DNA from: Stutzerimonas stutzeri TS44
GTDB lineage: Bacteria; Pseudomonadota; Gammaproteobacteria; Pseudomonadales; Pseudomonadaceae
Length of the DNA: 64,000 nt
Reading direction: 5' to 3'
NCBI GenBank assembly: GCA_000263395.1
Contig: AJXE01000012.1
Coordinates: 56,595-120,594, forward strand
Shown here: positions 35,316-43,488 of the stretch, in pieces
How positions within the stretch are numbered: the first letter of the stretch is position 1
How the letters are laid out: every line of letters starts with the position of its first letter
Made by a program: the position numbers and the translations under genes
The notes under the pieces: generated by a model
The model's input: the letters and a program-made list of their open reading frames with translations, nothing else
What the model was told of the DNA's origin: nothing
Databases searched by the model: none

Positions 35316-35825
35316 ATGTCGCGTCTGCTGCTCGCCCTGCTGCTGGCCGTGCCCGTCGCCTTCGCCGGCGAGGCACGCCTGCTGCAATGGTCGGAACTGA
35401 TCCCCGAGGGTGCGCCACCACCGCCACCGCCGACGCCGCTGCACGATCTGTCGCAACTGGCCGATGCGCTGGCCGCGGAGAGCGGCCCAGCTGCACGCCA
35501 GCAGTCGCCGGCCGCGCCGGTGGTCGAGGAATTGGACGGCATCGTCGCTCGGCTGCCCGGCTACATCGTGCCGCTGGACATGGATGGCGACGGCCGGGTG
35601 ATCGAATTCCTGCTGGTGCCCTACTTCGGCGCCTGCATCCATGTGCCGCCACCGCCATCGAACCAGATCGTGCACGCCACCAGCGAACTGGGGGTCAGGG
35701 TCGAGGAGCTGTATCAGCCGTACTGGATCGAGGGGCCGCTGAAGGTGGAGCCGGCCAGCAGCGAGCTGGCCGAGGCGGGGTATCGAATGGTCGCGCAGAC
35801 GATCGAACTGTACGAGCTGGACTGA
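35316..35825 (+). CDS. periplasmic DUF3299 protein
   Basis: 169 residues with a signal peptide (about 1-17), a Pro-rich stretch (GAPPPPPPTP), and a DUF3299 domain with GYIVPLDMDGD, EFLLVPYFGACIHVPPPPSN and QPYWIEGPL. Cys109 and His111 in ACIHVPPP could bind a metal. Family members often lie beside this ABC set, as in PA4066. Likely last gene of the Zur-type operon. Role unknown. Confidence 0.8.
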   Translation: MSRLLLALLLAVPVAFAGEARLLQWSELIPEGAPPPPPPTPLHDLSQLADALAAESGPAARQQSPAAPVVEELDGIVARLPGYIVPLDMDGDGRVIEFLLVPYFGACIHVPPPPSNQIVHATSELGVRVEELYQPYWIEGPLKVEPASSELAEAGYRMVAQTIELYELD

Positions 35826-35831
35826 AGACGC

Positions 35832-36923
35832 TCAGCCCGCGCGGGCGACCTGGCGTTCGCGCTCGAAGCTCAGCTCATCCTCGGCCCACCGGCGCCAGGC
35901 ACGCACCTTGCGGCGCTCGGCGCCGGCACGCTCGGCCTGCTTCAGCGCGTCCAGTCCGGCCTGCCAGCGCGCCTGCTCCAGCTCGAGCTGGGCGACATTC
36001 ATCCAGAACTTGGCGGCGCCCGACTGATTGGCCAGTTCGCGATAGATTCTCGCCGCCGCGCCGCGCTCGCGCGCCTGCCACCAGAGCATGCCCAGCCGCT
36101 CGCGACGGCTGCCGTTACTCGCCAGCAGGCCGGATTCGAGCATGCCTTCGAGCAGCTTGGCGCCCTGCCACGGCTGGTTGGCGGCGCTGGCCAGCAGCAC
36201 CAGGTTGTCCAGTTCGGCCTCACTGAAGCGCAAGCCCTTGGCGTGCGCGGTGCGCAGCGTTGCCAGCGCCTTGTCCTCGGCGCCGGCGAGTTGCTGTAGC
36301 CCGGCCAGCTGGCGCCAGACCTTCACCTGCTCGGGATGGCGCAGCAACAACTGGCGCTGCCAGCGCTCGGCCGCGGAGTAGCGCTTGAGCTCGGCGTTGC
36401 CGGCGACCAGGAACTGCAGCCAGATGTCGTCCGCGCGCGGATTGGCCTGCACGTAGCGCTCGGCCAGTGGCAGTGCCTTGGCATGCTGACCAAGGCCCTG
36501 GTAGGCCTGCACCAGCATCTGCAGTACGTCTTCGTCGGTCTGGTCGGCCTTCGCCAGCAGGCTGACGACCTTGGCGAAGCGCCCTTCGACCAGGTTGAGC
36601 CGTGCCAGATTGAGCCGTTCGCCGGCCAGCAGTTGCTCGTCCAGCTTGCCGCTGGCGACGGCCTTGTCCAGCCACTCCAGCGCCTGCCGGTTGTTGCCCT
36701 CGGCCCAGGCCAGGTAGCCGCGACTGCGCCAGAGCAGCGCTTCCTCGACGCTGCCGGCCTTCGCCTGGGCACCGTCCAGCGCCTTGCGCGCCGCCGCGTA
36801 ATCGCCCTTGCCCTGCGCCGATTGTGCGCGCTCGAGCGCGGCGAAGATCGCCGGATCGATACTCTGCGCGGCGTGGGCTGCGCAGCTGAAGCAGAACAGC
36901 AGCAGAATCAGCAGGCGAGACAT
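35832..36923 (-). CDS. periplasmic tetratricopeptide protein of the TonB2 operon
   Basis: 363 residues. Signal peptide (about 1-19) followed by helical repeats typical of TPR (DYAAARKALDGAQAKAG, NNRQALEWLDKAV, GQHAKALPLAERYV). It is the last gene after tonB, one base away, where Vibrio TonB2 clusters also end in a TPR protein. It may act as a periplasmic scaffold for the TonB complex. Ligand and partner are unknown. Confidence 0.8.
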   Translation of the reverse strand: MSRLLILLLFCFSCAAHAAQSIDPAIFAALERAQSAQGKGDYAAARKALDGAQAKAGSVEEALLWRSRGYLAWAEGNNRQALEWLDKAVASGKLDEQLLAGERLNLARLNLVEGRFAKVVSLLAKADQTDEDVLQMLVQAYQGLGQHAKALPLAERYVQANPRADDIWLQFLVAGNAELKRYSAAERWQRQLLLRHPEQVKVWRQLAGLQQLAGAEDKALATLRTAHAKGLRFSEAELDNLVLLASAANQPWQGAKLLEGMLESGLLASNGSRRERLGMLWWQARERGAAARIYRELANQSGAAKFWMNVAQLELEQARWQAGLDALKQAERAGAERRKVRAWRRWAEDELSFERERQVARAG

Positions 36924-36924
36924 C

Positions 36925-37638
36925 TCAGCGTTCTCCTTGCAGGCGGAAGTGCAGGGTTTTCACCGCTTCACGCGATACCGCCACACCGTTCTCGGTACGC
37001 GGAGCGAAGCGCCAGCGCGCCGCGGCCCGCCGCGCCTCGCGGTCGAAGACGTTGCGCGGCGAGGCTTCGAGCACGCGAATGTTCTCCACCCGACCCTGCG
37101 GGTTGATGGTGAACGCCAGCTTGATGTGCCCTTCGATCCCCCGCTGGCGCGCACGGTAGGGATATTCCGGACGCACGTCATTGAGCGGCATCACTTCATT
37201 CTCTGGTCCGCCGGGCTGGCCACCGGCCACGGCGGTGGACGATGGCGGCCCCGCCGTCGCTGCGGCTGCGCTGGCCGCCGCGGCGCTGAGCCCCGACAGG
37301 CTCGGCGCCGGCGCGGCCGCCACGGAGATACCCGAGTCGATGTTCGGCAGGTCGAGATCGAGCTTCGGCAGGCTGGCATCCGGGCTGGCCATGTTCGGCG
37401 TCGGCGGTGCGGGCGGCTGCGGCGTTTTCGGCTGCGGCGGCTGCGGCGCCTGCTGGCGCGAACGGCTGGCGCTGCTCTCGTTGCGCCCGTCCATGCGCAC
37501 GAAGTTGGCGATCGCCACCGGCTCCTGCGCCACCTTGCTGCGCGGCGGGGTGACCATGCTCAGCATCAACGCGAACAGCAACAGCGCCACCACGCAGGCG
37601 GCGACGAAGGACAGCGCCACGCGCGCCAGCGCCCCCAT
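36925..37638 (-). CDS. tonB: TonB-type energy transducer (TonB2 class)
   Basis: 237 residues. An N-terminal membrane helix (residues 4-29), a Pro-rich periplasmic spacer (QAPQPPQPKTPQPPAPPTP) and a C-terminal TonB domain (YPYRARQRGIEGHIKLAF, ARRAAARWRFAPRTENG). It transmits ExbB/ExbD proton energy to outer-membrane receptors. The ATG at 37638 overlaps the exbD stop (TGATG); a GTG one codon earlier is an alternative. The short spacer suits TonB2-type systems. Confidence 0.9.
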   Translation of the reverse strand: MGALARVALSFVAACVVALLLFALMLSMVTPPRSKVAQEPVAIANFVRMDGRNESSASRSRQQAPQPPQPKTPQPPAPPTPNMASPDASLPKLDLDLPNIDSGISVAAAPAPSLSGLSAAAASAAAATAGPPSSTAVAGGQPGGPENEVMPLNDVRPEYPYRARQRGIEGHIKLAFTINPQGRVENIRVLEASPRNVFDREARRAAARWRFAPRTENGVAVSREAVKTLHFRLQGER

Positions 37639-38051
37639 CACTGCGCGCCCGTGCTGGCGGCCAGGGCCACATCATGCACGCCGGCCTGGCGTGCCTGGTC
37701 CATCACCTGGACCACCAGCCCCGTGCGTGCATCCTGATCGGCCTGCACCACCACGGCACCCTCCGGCTGATCGACGCGCAGGCGCTCGACATGCGCGCGC
37801 ACGCTGCGGACATCGACGGCCTGCTTGTCGATCCAGACCTGCCCGTCGGCGGTCACCGCGATGAAGATGTTGCCCTTGTCCTGCGCGCTGGCGGTGCTCG
37901 CCTGCGGGCGCTGCACCTCGACGCCGGACTCCTTGACGAAGGAACTGGTGACGATGAAGAAGATCAGCATGATGAACACCACATCGAGCATCGGCGTGAG
38001 GTCAATGCCGGTGTCTTCGTCCTGCTGGTAATGATGGCGACGCATGCGCAT
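37638..38051 (-). CDS. exbD: ExbD-type proton-channel subunit
   Basis: 137 residues. One transmembrane helix with the essential Asp in LTPMLDVVFIMLIFF (about residues 18-32), then a periplasmic domain with VTADGQVWID. It forms the proton-driven motor with ExbB. Stop overlaps the tonB start. The His-rich N-terminus (MRMRRHHYQQDEDTG) is cytosolic. Confidence 0.92.
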   Translation of the reverse strand: MRMRRHHYQQDEDTGIDLTPMLDVVFIMLIFFIVTSSFVKESGVEVQRPQASTASAQDKGNIFIAVTADGQVWIDKQAVDVRSVRAHVERLRVDQPEGAVVVQADQDARTGLVVQVMDQARQAGVHDVALAASTGAQ

Positions 38052-38061
38052 CCAGAAATCC

Positions 38062-38607
38062 TCAATCGTGACGCAGCTGGTCGGCCAGCCGGTCGAGCGA
38101 CAGCCGGGCGATGCGCTCGAGGCGCGCCAGGCTGAACAATCCAGTGATGGCCAGCACCATGCCGGCCATGGTCGGCAGGGTCGCCTGCCAGACGCCGGCG
38201 GCCATGCCGCGCGGGTTGCCGGTGCCGTTGAGCGAGAGCACGTCGAACACGGCGATCATCCCGGTCACGGTGCCGAGCAGGCCGAGCAGCGGGTAGAGCG
38301 CCACCAGCGCCTTGCTCAGGCGCAATGGCCCGGCCAGTTGCTGCTGGGCCTCGGCCAGCCAGGCGGTGCGTACGGCGCGCTGCCAGGCGCCAGGCTGCTC
38401 GACCAGGTGCTCCCAGGTCCGGCGACGATCGTCGGCCCAGTGCGGAAACACCCGGCGCATGTACCAGACGCGCTCGAAAACCAGCGTCCAGTACAGCACG
38501 CAGAGCAGCGCCAGCGCCCACATGACCATGCCGCCGTCACCCATGAAGTCGAGCAGCAGATGTCCGCTGTCGACCAGGCGCAGCCACAGTCCGTGCATGT
38601 CAGTCAC
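38062..38607 (-). CDS. exbB: ExbB-type proton-channel subunit
   Basis: 181 residues with three transmembrane helices and the MotA/TolQ/ExbB core LVALYPLLGLLGTVTGMI. It lacks the long N-terminal extension of E. coli-type ExbB and fits the short TonB2-type ExbB. The likely GTG start at 38607 overlaps the ttpC stop by 8 bases; an ATG three codons in is an alternative. Works with ExbD and TonB. Confidence 0.9.
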   Translation of the reverse strand: MTDMHGLWLRLVDSGHLLLDFMGDGGMVMWALALLCVLYWTLVFERVWYMRRVFPHWADDRRRTWEHLVEQPGAWQRAVRTAWLAEAQQQLAGPLRLSKALVALYPLLGLLGTVTGMIAVFDVLSLNGTGNPRGMAAGVWQATLPTMAGMVLAITGLFSLARLERIARLSLDRLADQLRHD

Positions 38608-39946
38608 GACGCGGCGCCCCGGACAGGTGCAGGGCGATCAGCCCGGCGCTCTGCTGCTCCAGAATCTGGATCAGCGCCTTGCTGCGGCTGGCCAGCAGCG
38701 CATGCAGGAACAGCAGCGGAATCGCCACCACCAGGCCCTGCACGGTGGTCACCAGTGCCTGCGAGATACCGTCGGCCATCAGCCGCGAGTCGCCGCCACC
38801 GCTCTGGGTGATGGCCTGGAAAGTGACGATCATCCCGGTCACCGTGCCCAGCAGACCGAGCAGCGGCGCCACCGCGGTCAGCAGCTTGAGCAGCGGCTGG
38901 CCGCGCTCCAGCGGCGGGGTTTCCTGCAGGATGGCTTCGTCGAGCTTGAGTTCGAGGGTTTCCAGGTCGGCGAGCTGCGGCTTGGGGCCGAGCACGCCGA
39001 TGATGCGTCCCAGCGGATTGTCGCCGCGCGGATTGTTCAGATCACGCATCTGGCCGTTCACCTTGCGGCTGACGCCGGCGAGATAGACCATCCGCCAGGC
39101 CGCCAGGCACAGGCCGAACAGACCCAGGGCGACGATCACCCAGCCCACCAGCCCGCCATGCTGCAGGCGTTTCCAGAAATCCGGCTCGAGTTGAAGTTGC
39201 GCCAGCAACGTGCCGCGACTCGGGTCGACCGGCAGTGCGGCCAGGGCCGCGTCGCTGTCCAGATAGTCGCTCACCAGTCCCATGCCGGACGGTTGCCGCG
39301 CCGGCGCCAGCAGTTGACCGGCATCGGCGTCGTAGCGCAGGAAGGCATCCTGGCCGTACGCGGAGAAGCTGCCGACGCGCAACACCGGCTGCTCGCTGCG
39401 CTGACCATCGGCGGCGACCACCGGCAGCGTCAGTTGCTCGACCCGACCGCTGGCGGCGAGGTCTTCCAGCAGTGTCATCCAGAAGCCGTCGAGGTCTTCG
39501 GCCGACGGCAGCGCGCGGCTCTCGGCCAGGCTGCGCAGCTGGGCCAGGCGCTCGGGGTACTGCACGTTGAGCAGGCTGTCCTGCCATTGGCCGGCGATGT
39601 CCCCGGCGCTCTGGCGCACCACGCCGAACAGCTCGCCGAGGTGGCCGACGCGCTGCGCCAGCAGCTTCTCCTGCTCGGCCAGCTCGGCTTCCTGGCGATC
39701 GAACTCGGCCTTCAGGCGCTCGGCCTCGGCCTTCTCGCGGTCAAGCTCGGCCTTGGCGCGCGCCAGCAGCTGCGCCTGCTCGCTGCGATCGCTGACGAAC
39801 GCCTGCTCGCGCGCCTGCATCGCGCTGACTTCGGCCGCGCGCTCGCTGCGGATGCGCTGCAGCAATTGATCCGGATTCAGCGGCTCGGCGGCATGCGACA
39901 GCACGGGCAACAGCACGAGGGCCAGAAGATACGACAGACGGCTCAT
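38600..39946 (-). CDS. ttpC: TtpC-like large ExbB-related protein of the TonB2 system
   Basis: 448 residues. Signal peptide (about 1-20), a coiled-coil of Glu/Ala/Arg (about 30-110), a periplasmic domain, then a C-terminal MotA/TolQ/ExbB domain with LLTAVAPLLGLLGTVTGMI. This architecture is TtpC, the fourth subunit of Vibrio TonB2 complexes needed for some siderophore receptors. ATG at 39946 overlaps the DUF3450 stop (ATGA). The longer frame upstream is discounted. Confidence 0.88.
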   Translation of the reverse strand: MSRLSYLLALVLLPVLSHAAEPLNPDQLLQRIRSERAAEVSAMQAREQAFVSDRSEQAQLLARAKAELDREKAEAERLKAEFDRQEAELAEQEKLLAQRVGHLGELFGVVRQSAGDIAGQWQDSLLNVQYPERLAQLRSLAESRALPSAEDLDGFWMTLLEDLAASGRVEQLTLPVVAADGQRSEQPVLRVGSFSAYGQDAFLRYDADAGQLLAPARQPSGMGLVSDYLDSDAALAALPVDPSRGTLLAQLQLEPDFWKRLQHGGLVGWVIVALGLFGLCLAAWRMVYLAGVSRKVNGQMRDLNNPRGDNPLGRIIGVLGPKPQLADLETLELKLDEAILQETPPLERGQPLLKLLTAVAPLLGLLGTVTGMIVTFQAITQSGGGDSRLMADGISQALVTTVQGLVVAIPLLFLHALLASRSKALIQILEQQSAGLIALHLSGAPRRD

Positions 39947-40722
39947 TGCGCGGCCTCCTCGGCTAGGGTCTTGACGGGCAGTTCCAGATAGGCCGGCGCC
40001 TGCTGCTGCCGGGCCACGGCGATGGCCTGGGTGATCGGCCGGCGGGCGGCGCCGTCGAGCACTTGCCAGCTGCGCGTCTGCGGGTTCCACCAGCCGCTCT
40101 CGTGGGCATCCAGCGTCTGGTAATAGAGCATCACTCGGCCCAGACGCAGGAATTCGACGCTGCGCGCGCCGTCCTCGGCCGGCAGCTCGCCGCGCCAGGC
40201 CTCCAGGGTACGACCGTAATCGCTCTCGATCTGATAGGCCTCGAGGATGCGCCGGTACTTCTCCGCCAGGCTCACATCGGCACGCGGCAGCAGGTCCTGC
40301 AGGCCGGCCAGGCGATCGGCGCGTTCCTCGGGCAGGAACGGCAGGTCCGCGGCGATGAATTCGCCGAGTACTTCGACCATCCGCCCCATCTGCGGCGTCA
40401 CCGCCTCCTGGGTGCGCTCGATGCCGTCCAGCTGGCGCTGGAAGCCCTCCAGCTCCTTGCGCTGCGCGTCGGTAAGCTCCACCAGCTGCTTGTTGTAGGC
40501 CTTCAGCGCCTCGGTCTGCTGCAGCGCGCTGCGATAATCGTTGAGCATCTGCCGGGTGGCGTCGTCGAGCTGCTCGATGCGTTGCTGCGAAGCCGCGGCC
40601 TCGGCCGACAGCCGCTCGCTCTCGGTCAGCGCGGCATCCAGGGAGGCTGCCATCAGCGGCGCCGAGCCCAGGCAGCACGGCAACACGGCAACCGCCAGCA
40701 GGCGGGGGATGAACGAAGACAT
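39943..40722 (-). CDS. DUF3450 periplasmic coiled-coil protein
   Basis: 259 residues. Signal peptide (about 1-25), long coiled-coil (about 28-110), and a conserved C-terminal globular part with MLYYQTLDAHESGWWN. DUF3450 members lie first in TonB2/TtpC operons. It may help assemble the complex in the periplasm; no biochemical role is known to me. First gene after a promoter overlapped by a Fur-like box. Confidence 0.85.
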   Translation of the reverse strand: MSSFIPRLLAVAVLPCCLGSAPLMAASLDAALTESERLSAEAAASQQRIEQLDDATRQMLNDYRSALQQTEALKAYNKQLVELTDAQRKELEGFQRQLDGIERTQEAVTPQMGRMVEVLGEFIAADLPFLPEERADRLAGLQDLLPRADVSLAEKYRRILEAYQIESDYGRTLEAWRGELPAEDGARSVEFLRLGRVMLYYQTLDAHESGWWNPQTRSWQVLDGAARRPITQAIAVARQQQAPAYLELPVKTLAEEAAQ

Positions 40723-40753
40723 GGGGGATCCTTGCAGGAGGACTAACTCAAAA

Positions 40754-40789
40754 GAGAAACATTATCATCTTCCTGCTGACGCAGCGCAA
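40754..40789 (-). promoter_or_regulatory. promoter of the TonB2 operon with overlapping Fur-like box
   Basis: On the minus strand TTGCGC (40789-40784) and GATAAT (40766-40761) are 17 bases apart, a good sigma-70 spacing. The -10 lies in GATGATAATGTTTCTC (40770-40755), which resembles a Fur box. Iron repression of the operon is inferred. Confidence 0.6.
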
Positions 40790-40825
40790 CCCGGTCAATA
40801 CGTCGCAGGCCGGCCATGCGTTTCA

Positions 40826-40866
40826 TTGAGCTGAATCAAATTCGACAGCAAGCTACTCAATAACAT
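40826..40866 (+). promoter_or_regulatory. ANR/FNR-type site and -10 element of ompW
   Basis: TTGAGCTGAATCAA (40826-40839) matches TTGATNNNNATCAA with one change. A candidate -10 (TAACAT, 40861-40866) places the start point near 40874, so the site is centred near -41.5, as for class II FNR/ANR activation. Oxygen-limited induction is inferred; OprG in P. aeruginosa is, as I recall, ANR-dependent. Confidence 0.7.
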
Positions 40867-40903
40867 GACTCCATCGCAGCTAACACAAGATGGAGCACCC
40901 TCT

Positions 40904-41602
40904 ATGCGCAAGTCCCTGTTCACCGCTTCTGCGCTGGCCCTGGCGCTGGCCGCCCCCTTCGCCCAGGCCTTCGAGGCCGGGGACGTCATCGTTCGCGCAG
41001 GTGCGATTACGGTTGATCCGCGTGAGGATAGTGGCAACCTGAAATTCGATGGCAACGGTGCCGGCGGCACCAGCGCTACGCTGGACAGCGACACGCAGCT
41101 GGGCCTGAACTTTGCTTATATGCTGACCAATAAGGTGGGGATCGAACTACTTGCAGCCACCCCGTTCAGCCACGAAGTTGGAGTGAAAGGCGTAAGCAAC
41201 GCAGTGGGCATTCCCGGCCTGGATGGCAAGCTGGGTGACATCAAGCACCTGCCACCGACCCTGAGCGTCATCTACTACCCGCTGGACAACAAGGCCGCAT
41301 TCCAACCCTATCTGGGCGTAGGCATCAACTACACCACCTTCTTCCAGGAAGACCTGAGCAGCGCCCGCAAAGCGCAAGGCTTCAGCAGCCTGGAGCTCGA
41401 TGACTCCTGGGGCCTGGCTTTCCAGGTTGGCGCAGATTACATGCTGACCGAGAACATCATGCTCAACGCCCAGGTTCGCTATATCGACATCGACACGGAA
41501 GCAACCGTGAAAGGCCCAGGCGCACTCGGCATAACCAAGACCAAGGTTGACGTAGACGTAGACCCGATGGTCTACATGATCGGCCTCGGCTACAAGTTCT
41601 GA
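40904..41602 (+). CDS. ompW: OmpW/OprG-family outer-membrane protein
   Basis: 232 residues. Signal peptide (about 1-22, ending QAF), then an eight-stranded barrel with DVIVRAGAITVDPRED and terminal YMIGLGYKF, a typical outer-membrane C-terminal Phe. OmpW/OprG proteins pass small hydrophobic molecules across the outer membrane. Start at MRKSLFTASA with GGAG nine bases upstream. Preceded by an ANR-type site. Monocistronic, followed by a terminator. Confidence 0.92.
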   Translation: MRKSLFTASALALALAAPFAQAFEAGDVIVRAGAITVDPREDSGNLKFDGNGAGGTSATLDSDTQLGLNFAYMLTNKVGIELLAATPFSHEVGVKGVSNAVGIPGLDGKLGDIKHLPPTLSVIYYPLDNKAAFQPYLGVGINYTTFFQEDLSSARKAQGFSSLELDDSWGLAFQVGADYMLTENIMLNAQVRYIDIDTEATVKGPGALGITKTKVDVDVDPMVYMIGLGYKF

Positions 41603-41633
41603 CGACCCTGACACACCGGATCGCAGACAAGAG

Positions 41634-41658
41634 AAAGGCGCCCTTCGGCGCCTTTCTT
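41634..41658 (+). terminator. rho-independent terminator after ompW
   Basis: AAAGGCGCC-CTTC-GGCGCCTTTCTTG: a 9-bp stem with a 4-base loop and a short T-rich tail on the plus strand. The A-tract on the other side may also stop the convergent epimerase transcript. Confidence 0.75.
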
Positions 41659-41670
41659 GTTTCTTCAGCC

Positions 41671-42600
41671 TTACAGCCCCAGCAGCCCGGCCAACCCATC
41701 ACGCATCCCCGTCGGCGGCTCCGGCAGGCGATAGCGCTGCAGTAGCCGCGTATTGTTCGCCCGCGAATGACGGATATCGCCCGGCCGCGGCGCCTGGTAG
41801 CTGACGGCGGGCAGTCCGCCCAGCACCTCGCCGATCGCTGTGAGCAACTGGTTCAGCGAGGTCGCCCGGCTCAGCCCGACGTTCACCGCGCCTTCCGCCG
41901 CCACGGGTGACTCCAGCGCCTGCACCAGCACCTCGACCAGATCGCCGACATAGACGAAGTCGCGCGTCTGCTCACCATCGCCGAATACCGCGATCGGCAA
42001 GCCCTTCTGCGCACGCTCGGTGAAGATGCTGATGACCCCCGAATATGGCGAGGAGGGATCCTGGCGCGGCCCGAAGATATTGAAGAAGCGGAAGATCACC
42101 GGCTCCAGCCCGTGCTGGCGGCGGTAGAAGTCCAGGTAGTGCTCGCTGGCCAGCTTGTCCGCAGCATAGGGCGTCAGCGGCGCCTTCGGCGTGTCCTCGT
42201 CGATGGCCTCGCCTTCGCCATTGTTGCCGTATACCGCCGCGCTGGAGGCGAACAGCACCCTGCGTACGCCCTCGGCGCACATCGCCTCGCAGACATTCAG
42301 GGTGCCGATCAGGTTGCTCTGGTGCGTGCCCAGCGGATCGTCCACCGATGCCTGCACCGACGCCACCGCCGCCAGATGCACCACGGCGCGGCAGCCCTGC
42401 AGCGCCTGGCGCACGCAGGCGGCATCGGCGACGTCACCGACCATCAGCTCGACCCGCGGATCGTCCGCCAGATTGCTGCGCTTGCCGGTCGAGAGATTAT
42501 CCAGCACCCGCACCGTATAACCGCGTGCGAGCAAGGCATCGACCAGATTGGAGCCGATGAAACCGGCTCCACCGGTGATCAGGACAGGACTGTCAGCCAT
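41671..42600 (-). CDS. NAD-dependent sugar-nucleotide epimerase/dehydratase
   Basis: 309 residues, extended SDR fold. NAD-binding ITGGAGFIGSNLVDALL (residues 8-24), catalytic YAADKLASEHY (Tyr and Lys of YxxxK) and a UDP-sugar pocket downstream. Likely a UDP-glucose/GlcNAc C4 epimerase or similar. It overlaps the following-frame gene RmlD-like by 8 bases, so the two form one unit. In PAO1 an equivalent pair follows oprG (PA4068-PA4069, as I recall). Confidence 0.85.
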   Translation of the reverse strand: MADSPVLITGGAGFIGSNLVDALLARGYTVRVLDNLSTGKRSNLADDPRVELMVGDVADAACVRQALQGCRAVVHLAAVASVQASVDDPLGTHQSNLIGTLNVCEAMCAEGVRRVLFASSAAVYGNNGEGEAIDEDTPKAPLTPYAADKLASEHYLDFYRRQHGLEPVIFRFFNIFGPRQDPSSPYSGVISIFTERAQKGLPIAVFGDGEQTRDFVYVGDLVEVLVQALESPVAAEGAVNVGLSRATSLNQLLTAIGEVLGGLPAVSYQAPRPGDIRHSRANNTRLLQRYRLPEPPTGMRDGLAGLLGL

Positions 42601-43477
42601 GGCGGTAATAGCGCTCCAGCAGCAGCGCCAAGCCGGCACGCCAGGCGCGCGGCTTGATGCCGAAAGTGTTGAAAATCTTCTTGCAGGCCAGCACGCCGTG
42701 CTGCGGCTCGTCCTCGGCATCGGAGCAGTCGGCATGCGCGGTCGGCGTCAGGATCTCGCCTGCGAGCGGCCGGTACCGCCCCGCCTCGGCGAGAATCGCC
42801 TGGCCGACCAGCAGTGGCGTCGAGGCTTCGTGGCCACCGTAGTGATAGACACCCCATAGCGGCGCCTGGCAGTCGAGCTGTTTGATGACCGCCAGCATCA
42901 CCCGCGCGGCATCCTCTACCGGCGTCGGATTGCCACGCCGGTCGTCGGCAAGCTCTATCGGCACACCCTCCTCGAGCCGCCGCAGGAAGCGCCCGAGGAT
43001 ACCCTCGACACTCTCGTCGAGCAGCCAGCCAAACCGCAGCAGCACGTGCCGCGGACACAGTGCCCGCACGCTCTGTTCGAATTCACTGAGTGCCCGGCTG
43101 CGCGAATCGAGCGGTGTCAGCTCGTCCTTTTCGCTGTAGGCGGTGGTTCGCGCGCCATCGAACACACGATAGCTCGAGGGTTGCAGGAGGATGAACTCAT
43201 GATGCTGGCAAAGCTCGGCCAGACGCTCCACGGCGCGTCCCTGGCGGGCCAACACCTGTTCGTCGACCTGACTGCTCTGGAACCAGTCGAAGTAGTAGGC
43301 CAGGTTGATGACGACATCCGGACGGTTGTCATCGAGCAACTGGGTGAGGCTGGCGGCATCCCAGCCCTGGGTGGGCGGGCGGGGTGCGAAGAAGTCGATG
43401 TCTTCCTCGGCACCCAGGCGGATGAGCGCCTGACCCAGGGCATTGCCGCCGCCCAACAGCATCAGGCGCATTCGCAT
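42593..43477 (-). CDS. RmlD-like sugar-nucleotide reductase family protein
   Basis: 294 residues. Starts MRMRLMLLGGGNALGQALI, a Rossmann NAD(P) motif with GGGNALG in place of the usual GxxGxxG. DVVINLAYYFDW and FILLQPSSYRVFDG match the RmlD substrate-binding fold, but the YxxxK active site is not obvious. It may reduce a sugar nucleotide or be a non-catalytic relative. Coupled to the epimerase gene downstream by an 8-base overlap. Confidence 0.75.
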   Translation of the reverse strand: MRMRLMLLGGGNALGQALIRLGAEEDIDFFAPRPPTQGWDAASLTQLLDDNRPDVVINLAYYFDWFQSSQVDEQVLARQGRAVERLAELCQHHEFILLQPSSYRVFDGARTTAYSEKDELTPLDSRSRALSEFEQSVRALCPRHVLLRFGWLLDESVEGILGRFLRRLEEGVPIELADDRRGNPTPVEDAARVMLAVIKQLDCQAPLWGVYHYGGHEASTPLLVGQAILAEAGRYRPLAGEILTPTAHADCSDAEDEPQHGVLACKKIFNTFGIKPRAWRAGLALLLERYYRHG

Positions 43478-43488
43478 TCAGTACTACC

